From Betaproteobacteria bacterium (lineage in GTDB: Bacteria > Pseudomonadota > Gammaproteobacteria > Burkholderiales > Usitatibacteraceae), in NCBI GenBank assembly GCA_016791265.1, contig JAEUMY010000010.1, positions 62,001-126,000 of the forward strand: a stretch of DNA of 64,000 nucleotides, given 5' to 3'. Every line of letters starts with the position of its first letter. The stretch's first letter is position 1. The notes under the pieces are model-generated. The model searched no databases, had not been told where the DNA came from, and was given only the letters and a program-made list of their open reading frames with translations. Made by a program: the position numbers and the translations under genes. Shown here one piece after another: positions 53,893 to 62,805 of the stretch.

Positions 53893-55881
53893 ATGTGTGG
53901 GATTGTCGGGATTCTCTCCACGCCTACTTCTAGCCTACATCAGGTAGTCGATGGCATGTCTGGAAAAATTTCGCATCGCGGCCCTGATGCTGCAGGTGCA
54001 TGGATAAACGAAGCGGGAACAGTTGGGCTAGGCCATCGCCGTCTATCGATCATTGATTTGTCGCCAGCCGGCGCACAGCCGATGCACTCGGCCTGTGGGC
54101 GCTACGTTTTAGTTTTCAATGGTGAGATCTATAACTTTCAGGCACTCAAGGGCGAGATTTCGCGCCTGCATCCCGGGCAACCTTGGCGCGGAAGATCGGA
54201 CACTGAGGTCGTTCTTGCAGCCATAACACATTGGGGCGTGGACACAACGCTCACCAAGCTGGACGGAATGTTCGCTCTTGCGGTGTTCGACAAACATTCA
54301 GAGGAGCTTTATCTCGCAAGGGATCGGATGGGCGAGAAGCCGTTGTACTTTGGGTACGTTGGCGATCAGTTCACGTTCAGCTCGGAACTAAAGGCACTTA
54401 GGTCACTACCCGGCTGGACAAGCAGGATCAATAGAACCGCGCTCACCGCATATTTTCGTTACAGCTACATTCCTTCGCCACTCTCCATTTACGAGGGAGT
54501 ATCGAAGCTCTTACCAGGTCATTGGCTCAAGCTTTCGCCAAGCGACTTCTTAAGTAGAAAGATTCCTGCGAGCACTTCCTTTTGGCAACTCGATGACGCG
54601 ATAGCGATTGGCCGTTTGCACCCCTATACCGGGTCTGAGGAGGATGCGACAAACGACTTGGAGTCCCTACTTATGGAAACGATTCAGAAGCAAATGGTTT
54701 CTGACGTGCCAATAGGGGCCTTTTTGTCCGGCGGCGTTGATTCTTCGACCGTTGTGGCAATGATGCAAGCACAGAGCGAGAAGCCGATTGAAACCTTCAC
54801 GGTCGGATTTGTGGACACAGATTTCAATGAAGCCTCGCATGCCAAAGCTGTGGCACAGCATCTCGGCACAAGTCACAACGAGCTATATGTTTCGCCCACT
54901 GACAGTCTTTCAATCGTTCCGGATTTACCACGCCTGTACGATGAGCCCTTTGCCGACTCTTCACAGATTCCGACATATCTAATTTCAAAACTGGCGCGCA
55001 CCAAGGTCACTGTTAGCCTTTCAGGTGACGGCGGCGATGAACTATTCTGTGGCTACAACCGCTACACGTGGATGTATAAAATCTGGGGAGCAATGTCCCC
55101 TTTCCCATCTGTTGCTCGGAACGCCCTCGGCAGGATTGCTGCCGCGATTCCACCTCCCGCAATCGATAGCGTTTATGGACTACTGTATCCAGTCCTACCG
55201 CATTGGCTACAGTTTTCCAATGCCTCGGACAAATGGACAAAAGTGACGGGGCTCATCGGAGAAACTGATTCGGGCGCGCTATACAAGCGAATTGTTTCGT
55301 CTTGGCAAGATCCTTCAGGGCTTGTTTTGGGCGGGAACGAACCACTCAGCATCTTTGAGCTAAGCGAACCACAGTCGCACAAGTTGGACTTAGGTGAGCA
55401 AATGATGCGCTTTGATGCCTTAACCTACTTGCCAGACGATATTCTCGTGAAGGTTGATCGCGCATCTATGGGAGTTAGCTTGGAGGCGCGGGTTCCCCTT
55501 CTGGATCGTCGTATCGTTGAGTTTGCATGGCATCTTCCTATGTCCATGAAACTCCGAAATGGTGTTAGCAAGTGGATATTGCGAGAGGTGCTCTATCGGC
55601 ACGTCCCCCAAAGCTTGATTGAGCGTCCCAAAATGGGATTTGGCGTGCCGATTGATCGATGGCTACGCGTTGAACTGAGGGATTGGGCTGAAGAGTTATT
55701 GGACGCACAGAAAATGCGGGAACAAGGTTACCTAAACGTTGAATTGGTGCGTAAAGCATGGGATGAACATCAGTCGGGACGGCGAAACTGGCAGTACCAA
55801 ATCTGGACAGTGCTTATGTTTCAAGCATGGTTAAAAGACCAATCCGACATCAATGGCTCGACCACACATGACCGACATTAA
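53893..55881 (+). CDS. asnB: Asparagine synthetase (glutamine-hydrolysing), cluster type
   Basis: 662 residues. The N-terminal glutaminase begins MCGIVGIL with nucleophile Cys2, then SHRGPDAAG and VFNGEIYNF. The synthetase domain has FLSGGVDSSTVVAM as its ATP pyrophosphatase loop. In glycan clusters such proteins usually amidate a uronic acid rather than make free asparagine. The uronate epimerase at 60117 would supply a suitable sugar. It overlaps the following methyltransferase gene. Confidence 0.9.
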   Translation: MCGIVGILSTPTSSLHQVVDGMSGKISHRGPDAAGAWINEAGTVGLGHRRLSIIDLSPAGAQPMHSACGRYVLVFNGEIYNFQALKGEISRLHPGQPWRGRSDTEVVLAAITHWGVDTTLTKLDGMFALAVFDKHSEELYLARDRMGEKPLYFGYVGDQFTFSSELKALRSLPGWTSRINRTALTAYFRYSYIPSPLSIYEGVSKLLPGHWLKLSPSDFLSRKIPASTSFWQLDDAIAIGRLHPYTGSEEDATNDLESLLMETIQKQMVSDVPIGAFLSGGVDSSTVVAMMQAQSEKPIETFTVGFVDTDFNEASHAKAVAQHLGTSHNELYVSPTDSLSIVPDLPRLYDEPFADSSQIPTYLISKLARTKVTVSLSGDGGDELFCGYNRYTWMYKIWGAMSPFPSVARNALGRIAAAIPPPAIDSVYGLLYPVLPHWLQFSNASDKWTKVTGLIGETDSGALYKRIVSSWQDPSGLVLGGNEPLSIFELSEPQSHKLDLGEQMMRFDALTYLPDDILVKVDRASMGVSLEARVPLLDRRIVEFAWHLPMSMKLRNGVSKWILREVLYRHVPQSLIERPKMGFGVPIDRWLRVELRDWAEELLDAQKMREQGYLNVELVRKAWDEHQSGRRNWQYQIWTVLMFQAWLKDQSDINGSTTHDRH

Positions 55882-56692
55882 CCTCCACTACCAACACGTG
55901 CGGTCACGGGTCTTCAAGGAATATCGCTTTAGTGCCTATACCTACAGACTGTACGACAGCAAGCTTCGGTTCATTCATGCATATCGCTACCGCTTTTTCT
56001 TTAGTCGATTGCCGCAACATGCCGATGCTATTCGCGGTTGCAAGATGCTCGAGGTGGGGTGTTCGGACCTTTTCACTCTTGCCATGTTGTCTGAAGGCGG
56101 GCTCTCACCGCGCTCCTATCTTGGAATCGATGTTTTCTGGGAGGACGCCGAGCGTTACGCCAATTCAAACGCCAAGGCCCTTGCGCAGAAATTTCATATC
56201 GACATTGAGACCATTAATCAGTCGAGCGATCAACCTGTTCCTGATACTGATTTCGACACTTGCTTCTTGCTGGAGACCCTTGAACACCTGCCCAACGAGG
56301 ATGTTGCACTCGAAAACATCAAGAATGCGCTTAGACCTAACGGACTTCTTTTCCTTGCGGTGCCAGTTGAATTCGGCGTGCTCTTTGCTGCCAAAGAAAC
56401 GGCGCGGTTCTTCTTGTCCGGGCGCTCGGACTACACAGCTTCTGAATTTTTGAACGCAATGCGAGGAAGACTAGATTCGGTCAGCCGCGTGGTTGGAGAC
56501 CACAAAGGTTACGACTTTCGTCGGACAACAGCGCGATTGTCGAATCTTGGTTTTCAGCTTGTTTCTCAAGCAATTTTCCCCGGCCCAACTGCGACGCTTG
56601 GCTACAGCCCTATTTCAGTTTGGCGCAAGGGTGGCCAGGAAACGCCTGCCATCGAATCGATTTCAAGTCAGCGGCACAGTACCTCTGGATGA
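55868..56692 (+). CDS. Class I SAM-dependent methyltransferase
   Basis: About 274 residues from the ATG at 55868, inside the asnB 3' end; another ATG lies at 55853. SAM motif I reads MLEVGCSDLFTLAML, then YLGIDVFWEDAE, FDTCFLLETLEHLPNEDVAL and LRPNGLLFLAVPVEFG. It is one of four methyltransferases in this cluster. The overlap with asnB suggests the two modifications act on the same polymer. Its stop overlaps the next glycosyltransferase start by 4 nt. Confidence 0.8.
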   Translation: MTDINLHYQHVRSRVFKEYRFSAYTYRLYDSKLRFIHAYRYRFFFSRLPQHADAIRGCKMLEVGCSDLFTLAMLSEGGLSPRSYLGIDVFWEDAERYANSNAKALAQKFHIDIETINQSSDQPVPDTDFDTCFLLETLEHLPNEDVALENIKNALRPNGLLFLAVPVEFGVLFAAKETARFFLSGRSDYTASEFLNAMRGRLDSVSRVVGDHKGYDFRRTTARLSNLGFQLVSQAIFPGPTATLGYSPISVWRKGGQETPAIESISSQRHSTSG

Positions 56693-57894
56693 AGCTGCTC
56701 TTGTTCGCCAACACGGATTGGTATCTGTATAACTTCAGGCTGCCACTGGCACGACGGCTTCGAGACCTGGGGCATCAAGTCATTTTGGTCTCGCCCCCCG
56801 GCGATTTCAGCTCCCGCTTGGTTGCAGAGGGGTTCGATTGGATTGAATTCCAGCTCTCGCGAAAGGGGACCAACCTCCTTGCGGAGATATTCACCGTTCT
56901 CAGGTTGTATCAGATGTATCGGGCAACAAAGCCCGACCTTGTCCACCATTTCACAATCAAGTGCGTGCTCTATGGCGGGATCGTCGCGCGAGTGCTCGGC
57001 ATTCCACAAGTAGCAGCGATCACTGGTACTGGGCACGTGTTTACCTCGCCCTCACTAACCAATTCATTTCTGCGGCCGCTCGTTTCTGTCGCCTACAAGA
57101 TTTCACTGCAAAGATCAGATGTGATTTTTCAAAATCCTGATGATCAGAAAGCATTTATCAACCTCGGATTGGTCAAACAGTCGCAATCCCACCTGATAAG
57201 GGGATCAGGTGTCGACGTTCTCAAGTTTAGGCAAGCGCCCCCTTCGAGTCTGACTGAGAGGCCAACCACCGTCGTAATGATCTGTAGGCTGCTAAGGGAA
57301 AAGGGAGTCGCTGAGTTCGTTGAGGCTGCTCGAATTGTGAGGCGCAGGATGCCGAAGGTAGCGTTCAAGATTGCTGGCGAAGTCGACCCCGGCAATCCTT
57401 CTTCAATAAGCACTGACCAAGTCAGCGAATGGGCAGCAGAAGGAAATGCACAGTTTCTCGGACACGTTGACAATGTAGCCTCACTTCTCGAGGCCTGTGA
57501 TGTTGCAGCCCTGCCAACTTACTATGGAGAAGGTGTGCCACGAGGACTAATTGAGGCCGCCGCCGCCGGTTTACCAATCGTTACGACCGACATGCCCGGC
57601 TGCCGTGAGATCTGCCGGCACGGAGAGAACGGGTATCTCATCGCGCCAAGAGATCCAGAAGCGCTTGCTGAAGCAATATTTCGCCTCGTGGGCAATCGGC
57701 CGCTCGCCCAATCGTTTGGCGCGAGATCGCGCGAGATCGCGGTCAGCGATTTCTCGGAGCCGATTGTGCTTGAAAGAACAATTGACGTTTATAGCAAAGC
57801 GCTTGCAGATCTGAATTTCAGTTTAGGTGCTGGCTCAGAACTATCAACAAGACTTGGCGACGTCCGGTACAAAGTCAATCACCCAAATGGCTGA
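56689..57894 (+). CDS. GT4-family glycosyltransferase (PglA-like)
   Basis: 401 residues from the ATG at 56689. FANTDWYLYNFRLPLARRLRDLGHQVILVSP is typical of transferases that add the second sugar to undecaprenyl-linked HexNAc. Then come HHFTIKCVLYGGIVARVLGI, ITGTGHVF, VVMICRLLREKGVAEFVEAA and the donor site YGEGVPRGLIEAAAAGLPIVTTD. It lies directly before the initiating transferase at 57936, consistent with acting second in assembly. Confidence 0.87.
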   Translation: MKLLLFANTDWYLYNFRLPLARRLRDLGHQVILVSPPGDFSSRLVAEGFDWIEFQLSRKGTNLLAEIFTVLRLYQMYRATKPDLVHHFTIKCVLYGGIVARVLGIPQVAAITGTGHVFTSPSLTNSFLRPLVSVAYKISLQRSDVIFQNPDDQKAFINLGLVKQSQSHLIRGSGVDVLKFRQAPPSSLTERPTTVVMICRLLREKGVAEFVEAARIVRRRMPKVAFKIAGEVDPGNPSSISTDQVSEWAAEGNAQFLGHVDNVASLLEACDVAALPTYYGEGVPRGLIEAAAAGLPIVTTDMPGCREICRHGENGYLIAPRDPEALAEAIFRLVGNRPLAQSFGARSREIAVSDFSEPIVLERTIDVYSKALADLNFSLGAGSELSTRLGDVRYKVNHPNG

Positions 57895-57935
57895 ACAATG
57901 ATCCAGAGAGGCCGACTCACCAGATCGCACCCACA

Positions 57936-59057
57936 ATGAAATTGACTTTGCTCGCAGTGCTTAGCTTTTTCACGTGCATGATCGCGGTGAGTTCCCTACG
58001 TTTGCTCGCCCCACGCGTGGGTCTCATGGATCATCCTGGCGGCCGCAAGGATCATGCTGCGTCCACGCCATTGGTGGGCGGGCTCGCAATCTTCCTGACA
58101 CTCTCTACCTCGCTGATCTTTCACGGATGGACACCGTGGCACGCCGGTTTTCTGGTGGGGATCTCGATTATCGTGGCCTGTGGCGCCCAGGATGATCGCC
58201 ATGAAATCAGCTCTGTTCTTCGACTGGTTTTCCAAGTCCTTGCGGGGCTGGTCATGGTCAAGTTTGCGGGCGTTAGGTTGGGAACGGTCGGCGATCTGGT
58301 CGGTACCGGCCCGATCGGTCTATGGGTGTTCGTTGTACCCATGACCGTGTTTGCAGTGTGCGGTGTCATCAATGCCTTCAACATGGTTGACGGAACCGAT
58401 GGCGCCTGCGGGACGCTCGCGTTCATTGCATTCGGTCTTTACGCCTGGGTAGCCTTGCAGTCTGGACTGAACACACAAGCTGCCGTGTTGGTTGTCTTCG
58501 CCGGCGCAGTTTTGGGGTTTCTGCTGTTCAACCTGCGCTTTCCATGGCAGCCCCGCGCTAGGGTCTTTCTCGGCGACGCGGGAAGCACGCTGATTGGCTT
58601 TGCATTGGGTTGGTTCGCGATAGACCTCACGCAGGGAACGGGCCGGACATTTCCACCCATCGCGGCACTCTGGGTGGTCGTGATTCCGCTATGCGACACG
58701 GTATCGCTGATGGTGCGCCGTTTGGCTGCGGGTCGCAGCCCGTTTTCAGCAGACAGACAGCACTTGCATCATCTCCTGCTGAATCTTGGCCTGTCACCCG
58801 GTCAGGTGACGCTTGTGTTTGCCGGATTGGGACTCGTGACAGGCCTTATCGGTGTTGGTGGATGGCAGCTCGATGTACCGGAGCCTGTCCTGTTTGGGCT
58901 GTTTGTTGGGCTGTTTGTGGTGTATCACCTGTTCATGCGCGTCTATTGGGCGAGACACGCACGGCTCACTTCGGTCCGCCCGGCAAATGATTCGACATTC
59001 GCGGATGGGGGCAATCACTCCGTCGGCAAGTCTTCGTCGCTTCGCCAGAAGCCCTGA
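57936..59057 (+). CDS. wecA: Undecaprenyl-phosphate N-acetylhexosamine-1-phosphate transferase (WecA-like)
   Basis: 373 residues with about eleven membrane helices. Family motifs: DHPGGRKDHAASTPLVGG, the catalytic AFNMVDGTDGACG, FLGDAGSTLIGFALGW and ADRQHLHHLLLNLG. It moves a HexNAc-1-phosphate onto undecaprenyl phosphate at the cytosolic face and so starts the repeat unit. Sugar identity (GlcNAc or another) is not readable. GC content rises again here, marking the end of the variable segment. Confidence 0.9.
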   Translation: MKLTLLAVLSFFTCMIAVSSLRLLAPRVGLMDHPGGRKDHAASTPLVGGLAIFLTLSTSLIFHGWTPWHAGFLVGISIIVACGAQDDRHEISSVLRLVFQVLAGLVMVKFAGVRLGTVGDLVGTGPIGLWVFVVPMTVFAVCGVINAFNMVDGTDGACGTLAFIAFGLYAWVALQSGLNTQAAVLVVFAGAVLGFLLFNLRFPWQPRARVFLGDAGSTLIGFALGWFAIDLTQGTGRTFPPIAALWVVVIPLCDTVSLMVRRLAAGRSPFSADRQHLHHLLLNLGLSPGQVTLVFAGLGLVTGLIGVGGWQLDVPEPVLFGLFVGLFVVYHLFMRVYWARHARLTSVRPANDSTFADGGNHSVGKSSSLRQKP

Positions 59058-59063
59058 CCCGAA

Positions 59064-60044
59064 ATGAACCTCCTCATCACCGGCGGCGCCGGCTACATCG
59101 GCTCCCACATGGTCAAGTTCGCGCGCTCGCGCGGACACACAGTCACCGTGCTGGACAACCTCTCGACCGGGTTTCGCGATGCGCTGCCGACGGGTGTGCT
59201 GCTTGAGGGCTCGTTGCTCGTGCCGGAGGACATCCGTGCCACGCTGGCGTCAAGCCGCTTCGATGGGGTGATCCACTTCGCAGGATCGATACAAGTCGGC
59301 GAGTCAATGCGCCTGCCGCTCAAGTACTACACTGAGAACACGATCGGCACCATCAATCTGCTCGCGGGATGTGTGGAGGCTGAGGTGAAGCACGTGGTGT
59401 TCTCGTCGAGTGCTGCGGTGTATGGGCAGCCGATGGTGGATGTCATCGACGAGTCGTGCCCAACGGCACCGATCAATCCTTATGGCCGCACCAAGCTGAT
59501 CGGCGAACAGATGCTGGCCGATTGCGCCGTGGCGCATGGTCTTACCAGCGCTAGCCTCCGCTACTTCAACGCGGCGGGGGCGGACCCGGCGGGCGAGCTG
59601 GGCGAGCGGCACGACCCGGAGACACACCTCATCCCGCTGCTCTTGCAAGCTGCGAGCGGGCGGCGGAAGTCGTTCACCATCAACGGCGACAACTTTCCCA
59701 CACCCGACGGCACCTGTGTCCGCGACTATGTGCATGTGTGGGACCTCTGCGCGGCCCACTTGCTGGCTATGGACTACTTGATGGCCGGCGGCGCGACCAC
59801 GGCCTTCAATCTCGGCTCGGGCGCGGGCTTCTCCGTGGCGGAGGTGCTGGCTGCGGCGAAGCGCATCACCGGCATCGATTTCCCTGTCGAGTGGGGCCCG
59901 CGCCGCGAGGGCGATCCCGCGCGTCTTGTCGCAAGTCGATCCAAGGCGGAACGAGTGTTGGGGTGGCGGTGCGAATATTCGCAGATCGAGACGATCATCG
60001 AACATGCTTGGGCATGGGAGCGAAAGCAGACGGGACTGGGTTGA
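59064..60044 (+). CDS. galE: UDP-glucose 4-epimerase
   Basis: 326 residues. NAD-binding GGAGYIGSHMVKFA, catalytic SSSAAVYG and NPYGRTKL (Tyr-x3-Lys), then LRYFNAAGADPAGELGERHDPETHLIPL, the GalE diagnostic run. It interconverts UDP-glucose and UDP-galactose, or the N-acetyl forms. It begins 6 nt after wecA. An exact palindrome is read as CEYSQIE near the C-terminus, in the segment before the conserved IIEHAWAWE. Confidence 0.94.
   Translation: MNLLITGGAGYIGSHMVKFARSRGHTVTVLDNLSTGFRDALPTGVLLEGSLLVPEDIRATLASSRFDGVIHFAGSIQVGESMRLPLKYYTENTIGTINLLAGCVEAEVKHVVFSSSAAVYGQPMVDVIDESCPTAPINPYGRTKLIGEQMLADCAVAHGLTSASLRYFNAAGADPAGELGERHDPETHLIPLLLQAASGRRKSFTINGDNFPTPDGTCVRDYVHVWDLCAAHLLAMDYLMAGGATTAFNLGSGAGFSVAEVLAAAKRITGIDFPVEWGPRREGDPARLVASRSKAERVLGWRCEYSQIETIIEHAWAWERKQTGLG
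59971..59982. repeat. Iterated palindrome, exact copy 18
   Basis: GCGAATATTCGC near the galE 3' end, flanked as TGCGAATATTCGCA and read as Cys-Glu-Tyr-Ser. Confidence 0.95.
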
Positions 60045-60116
60045 GCGGACCGCTGGCGAGCAGCCTGGCCCAGGCGCGCTGTTAGAATCCGGGCTTTCCA
60101 GCTCCGCCACACGCCC

Positions 60117-61124
60117 TTGCGCATCCTCGTCACCGGCGCCGCCGGCTTCATTGGTTACTCGCTCGCAGAGTCCCTGCTCGCCCGCGACCATGAGGTCGTT
60201 GGCTGGGACAACCTCAACGACTACTACTCGGTCGCGCTGAAAGAGGCGCGGCTTGCGCGGCTTGCGCGGCATGCGGGATTCCGGTTCGAGAAAATCGATG
60301 TGGCGGATGCGGCGGCGGTTGGCAGCGGCTACGCGCATATTCGCGCAGACGCCACCGTGCATCTTGCCGCCCAAGCCGGTGTGCGCTATTCCATCCAGCA
60401 CCCGGAAGCCTATGTGCAGGCCAACCTGGTCGGCTTCGCGAACATGCTGGAAGCGGTGCGTGCCACGCCAACGAAGCATTTCGTCTTCGCCTCCACCAGC
60501 AGCGTGTACGGTCTCGGCAAACAGTTGCCTTTCGCCGAGGATATGGACACGGATCACCCGATGTCCTTCTACACGGCGACGAAGAAGGCGAACGAGGTGA
60601 TGGCGCACAGCTATGCGCATCTCTACGGCATCCCGACCACGGGGCTCCGCTTCTTCACGGTGTATGGCCCGTGGGGCCGGCCGGACATGGCGCTCTTCAA
60701 GTTCACCAAGGCGATCCTCGCCGACGAAACGCTGCCGGTGTTCAACCACGGGAAGATGGTGCGCGATTTCACCTACATCGGCGACATCGTGGAAGGCATC
60801 GCCCGCGTGATCGACTCACCCCCCGCCGCCAACCCGGCGTGGGATGCGCTGCACCCCGGCTCCGCGACCAGCTCGGCGCCGTATCGCATCTTCAACATCG
60901 GCAACAACCACCGCGTGGAACTGATGACTTACATCCGCGCCATCGAAGCTGCGGTGGGCAAGCCCGCGAAGCTGGAGCTGCTGCCCATGCAGGCGGGCGA
61001 TGTGGAGGCCACCGAGGCCGATGTGTCTCGCCTCGCCGCCGCTGTGGGCTTCCGCCCGGCGACTTCGGTGGAGGATGGCGTGGCCCGGTTCGTGGCGTGG
61101 TATCGGGACTATCACGGGGTGTGA
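60117..61124 (+). CDS. NAD-dependent epimerase, probably UDP-glucuronate 4-epimerase
   Basis: 335 residues from a TTG start. NAD-binding VTGAAGFIGYSLAESLL, WDNLNDYYSVALKEARL, catalytic STSSVYG and YTATKKANE, then FFTVYGPWGRPDMALFKFT, the signature of uronate epimerases such as CapI. It would make UDP-galacturonate, a likely target of the asnB-type amidation; no UDP-glucose dehydrogenase was seen in the window. TAGAAT at 60083-60088 is a possible -10 box 30 bp upstream. A one-mismatch palindrome is read as AHIRAD. Confidence 0.88.
   Translation: MRILVTGAAGFIGYSLAESLLARDHEVVGWDNLNDYYSVALKEARLARLARHAGFRFEKIDVADAAAVGSGYAHIRADATVHLAAQAGVRYSIQHPEAYVQANLVGFANMLEAVRATPTKHFVFASTSSVYGLGKQLPFAEDMDTDHPMSFYTATKKANEVMAHSYAHLYGIPTTGLRFFTVYGPWGRPDMALFKFTKAILADETLPVFNHGKMVRDFTYIGDIVEGIARVIDSPPAANPAWDALHPGSATSSAPYRIFNIGNNHRVELMTYIRAIEAAVGKPAKLELLPMQAGDVEATEADVSRLAAAVGFRPATSVEDGVARFVAWYRDYHGV
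60333..60344. repeat. Iterated palindrome, 11/12 match
   Basis: GCGCATATTCGC, one base changed, inside the uronate epimerase gene. Confidence 0.6.
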
Positions 61125-61176
61125 GACCGGGTTTCAGGTCGCGTATGTGCTGGGCACGGGGCGTACAAGTCCGGCC

Positions 61177-61407
61177 ATGAAACCCATTGATCCCACGGTT
61201 GGCAAAGTGGTCGCAGCGGCTTGGGCGAGCTACCAGGTGTTCGCTGATCGCGAGCGAGCGCAACGCCCGCGCGCGATGACCGAGTCCGAGGCCGCGCAGG
61301 AGTTGCTGGCCTTGTTCCGTGGCCCACTGCCGCCGCCCCCGGAAACTGCGCCTGACTCGGCAGGAATCATCGAGATGAGGCGACTGTTTGATGCCAGCGA
61401 CCAGTGA
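61177..61407 (+). CDS. Small hypothetical protein upstream of nucleotidyltransferase
   Basis: 76 residues from the ATG at 61177: a helical body (VGKVVAAAWASYQVFADRERAQ), a Pro-rich stretch and a charged end. No family recognised. It overlaps the nucleotidyltransferase gene by 17 nt, so the two are co-translated. This arrangement resembles a small antitoxin or adaptor with its partner enzyme, but that is inference. Confidence 0.55.
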   Translation: MKPIDPTVGKVVAAAWASYQVFADRERAQRPRAMTESEAAQELLALFRGPLPPPPETAPDSAGIIEMRRLFDASDQ

Positions 61408-61960
61408 TCTTGGCGGCGCGCTGGCGGTGCAGCCCATTCTCGAGGAGCTCGGTTTGCCGTTCTGTTTCATCGGCGGTTTGGTGGTCGGCCGCTGGGGCGA
61501 GCCACGCTTCACGCGCGATGCGAATGTCACGCTGTTCTGTCCGATTGGCGATGAGGCGGAGGTGATACCGAAGCTGGCCGAGCGGCTGCCCGGCCGGGTT
61601 GAAAGTGCTGTGGAGTTCGCGCAACTCCATCGCATCTACTTGGCGAAATCGCCTGCTGGAACGCCTGTCGATATCGCGCTCGGCACGCTGGATTTCGAAT
61701 ATCGCTGTGTCAATAGGGCGACAGACTTCATGATTGGTCTCGACCAGCGGCTTCGCACCTGTTCCGCTGAGGACCTGATCGTGCTTAAAGCGTTCGCGGG
61801 TCGCCCACGCGACTGGCTGGATATCGAGGGTGTGATTCTCAGCCGAGGTCCGAAACTGAATTGGCCCCAAATCCTCGAAGAACTGAACCCCCTCGCCGCG
61901 CTGAAGGAAGCGCCCGAGCTGGTCGAGGGACTGGTCTCGCTCCGCGACAAGCTGGGCTGA
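61391..61960 (+). CDS. AbiEii-like nucleotidyltransferase protein, possibly inactive
   Basis: About 189 residues from the ATG at 61391. FCFIGGLVVGRWGEPRFTRDANVTLF matches the nucleotidyltransferase fold's GG-x-RWGEPR-x-TRD core. Active members carry a D-x-D metal pair here; this protein reads Asp-Ala-Asn, so the second acidic residue is missing. The domain continues with AEDLIVLKAFAGRPRDWLDIEGV, also typical. It could be a degenerate toxin, a regulatory protein, or still active through other acids. It is paired with the overlapping 76-residue gene. Confidence 0.72.
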   Translation: MPATSDLGGALAVQPILEELGLPFCFIGGLVVGRWGEPRFTRDANVTLFCPIGDEAEVIPKLAERLPGRVESAVEFAQLHRIYLAKSPAGTPVDIALGTLDFEYRCVNRATDFMIGLDQRLRTCSAEDLIVLKAFAGRPRDWLDIEGVILSRGPKLNWPQILEELNPLAALKEAPELVEGLVSLRDKLG

Positions 61961-62100
61961 TGCGCAACATGCCGCGACCATTCAAAAATATCGGAGCGCT
62001 CGGCCCCATCACCCATCCACGGCACCCGCGCCCTCTCATGACGCATTCGCGGTACCTTTGAGGCTGGCGCCCCTCAGGGCGCGGTCCTATCATCTCCACC

Positions 62101-62805
62101 ATGCGAAAAGTACTCATCGTCGAGGACGACGCGGCGTTCCGCAGCCGCTTCGCCGACATCATCCAGAGCGATCCGGAATTCACCGTTTCGGCTGCCGTCG
62201 GCTCCGCCGGCGAGGGCATTGCCGCCATCGACCGCGCGGCGCCCGATGTCTTGCTGGTCGATCTGGGCCTGCCCGACAAAAGTGGCATTGATGTCATTCG
62301 CCACGCGGCCAAGGTGGCGCCCCATTGCGAGAGCATGGTGGTCACCGTGTTCGGCGACGAGGCGCATGTGCTGGCGTCCATTGAAGCGGGCGCCACGGGC
62401 TATCTGCTGAAAGACGCGTCAGCGGACCAGTTCCTGGCCAGCATTCGCGAGCTGGTGGCGGGAGGCTCGCCCATCAGTCCGGTCATCGCGCGCGGCCTAT
62501 TGCGCCGCTTCGTGCCCAACCCGGTTGTCGCGAACAACGAATCAAACCTGTCGGATCGTGAGCGTGAAATCCTGAAGCTGGTCGCCAAGGGATTCAACTT
62601 CGGCGAGATCGGCGGCATCCTCGGCATCTCGCCGCACACTGTCACCAGCCACATCAAGAAGATCTACCGCAAGATGGCCGTGCATTCTCGGGGCGAAGCG
62701 GTCTACGAGGCGCAGCGCATGGGCCTGCTGGATAGCTGGCCCGCGGTGCATGTCAGCCAACTGGGCAACGTCGGCCCCAAGCCCGCGAACGGCAAGAAGA
62801 CCTGA
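62101..62805 (+). CDS. LuxR/NarL-family response regulator
   Basis: 234 residues. Receiver domain with VEDD, phosphoacceptor in LLVDLGLPDKSG and LLKDASADQF, then a C-terminal LuxR helix-turn-helix (LSDREREILKLVAKGFNFGEIGGILGISPHTVTSHIKKIYRKM). It binds DNA after phosphorylation by the kinase encoded on the opposite strand, whose stop codon directly abuts its own. Target genes cannot be inferred. No good -35/-10 pair was seen, although TATCAT lies 8 nt before the ATG. Confidence 0.93.
   Translation: MRKVLIVEDDAAFRSRFADIIQSDPEFTVSAAVGSAGEGIAAIDRAAPDVLLVDLGLPDKSGIDVIRHAAKVAPHCESMVVTVFGDEAHVLASIEAGATGYLLKDASADQFLASIRELVAGGSPISPVIARGLLRRFVPNPVVANNESNLSDREREILKLVAKGFNFGEIGGILGISPHTVTSHIKKIYRKMAVHSRGEAVYEAQRMGLLDSWPAVHVSQLGNVGPKPANGKKT

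Noticed and set aside
954..59982. The palindrome as a DNA-uptake sequence of the neisserial type
   Set aside because: Known uptake sequences are not perfect palindromes and are often arranged as inverted pairs; not excluded, but the HIP1 comparison fits better.
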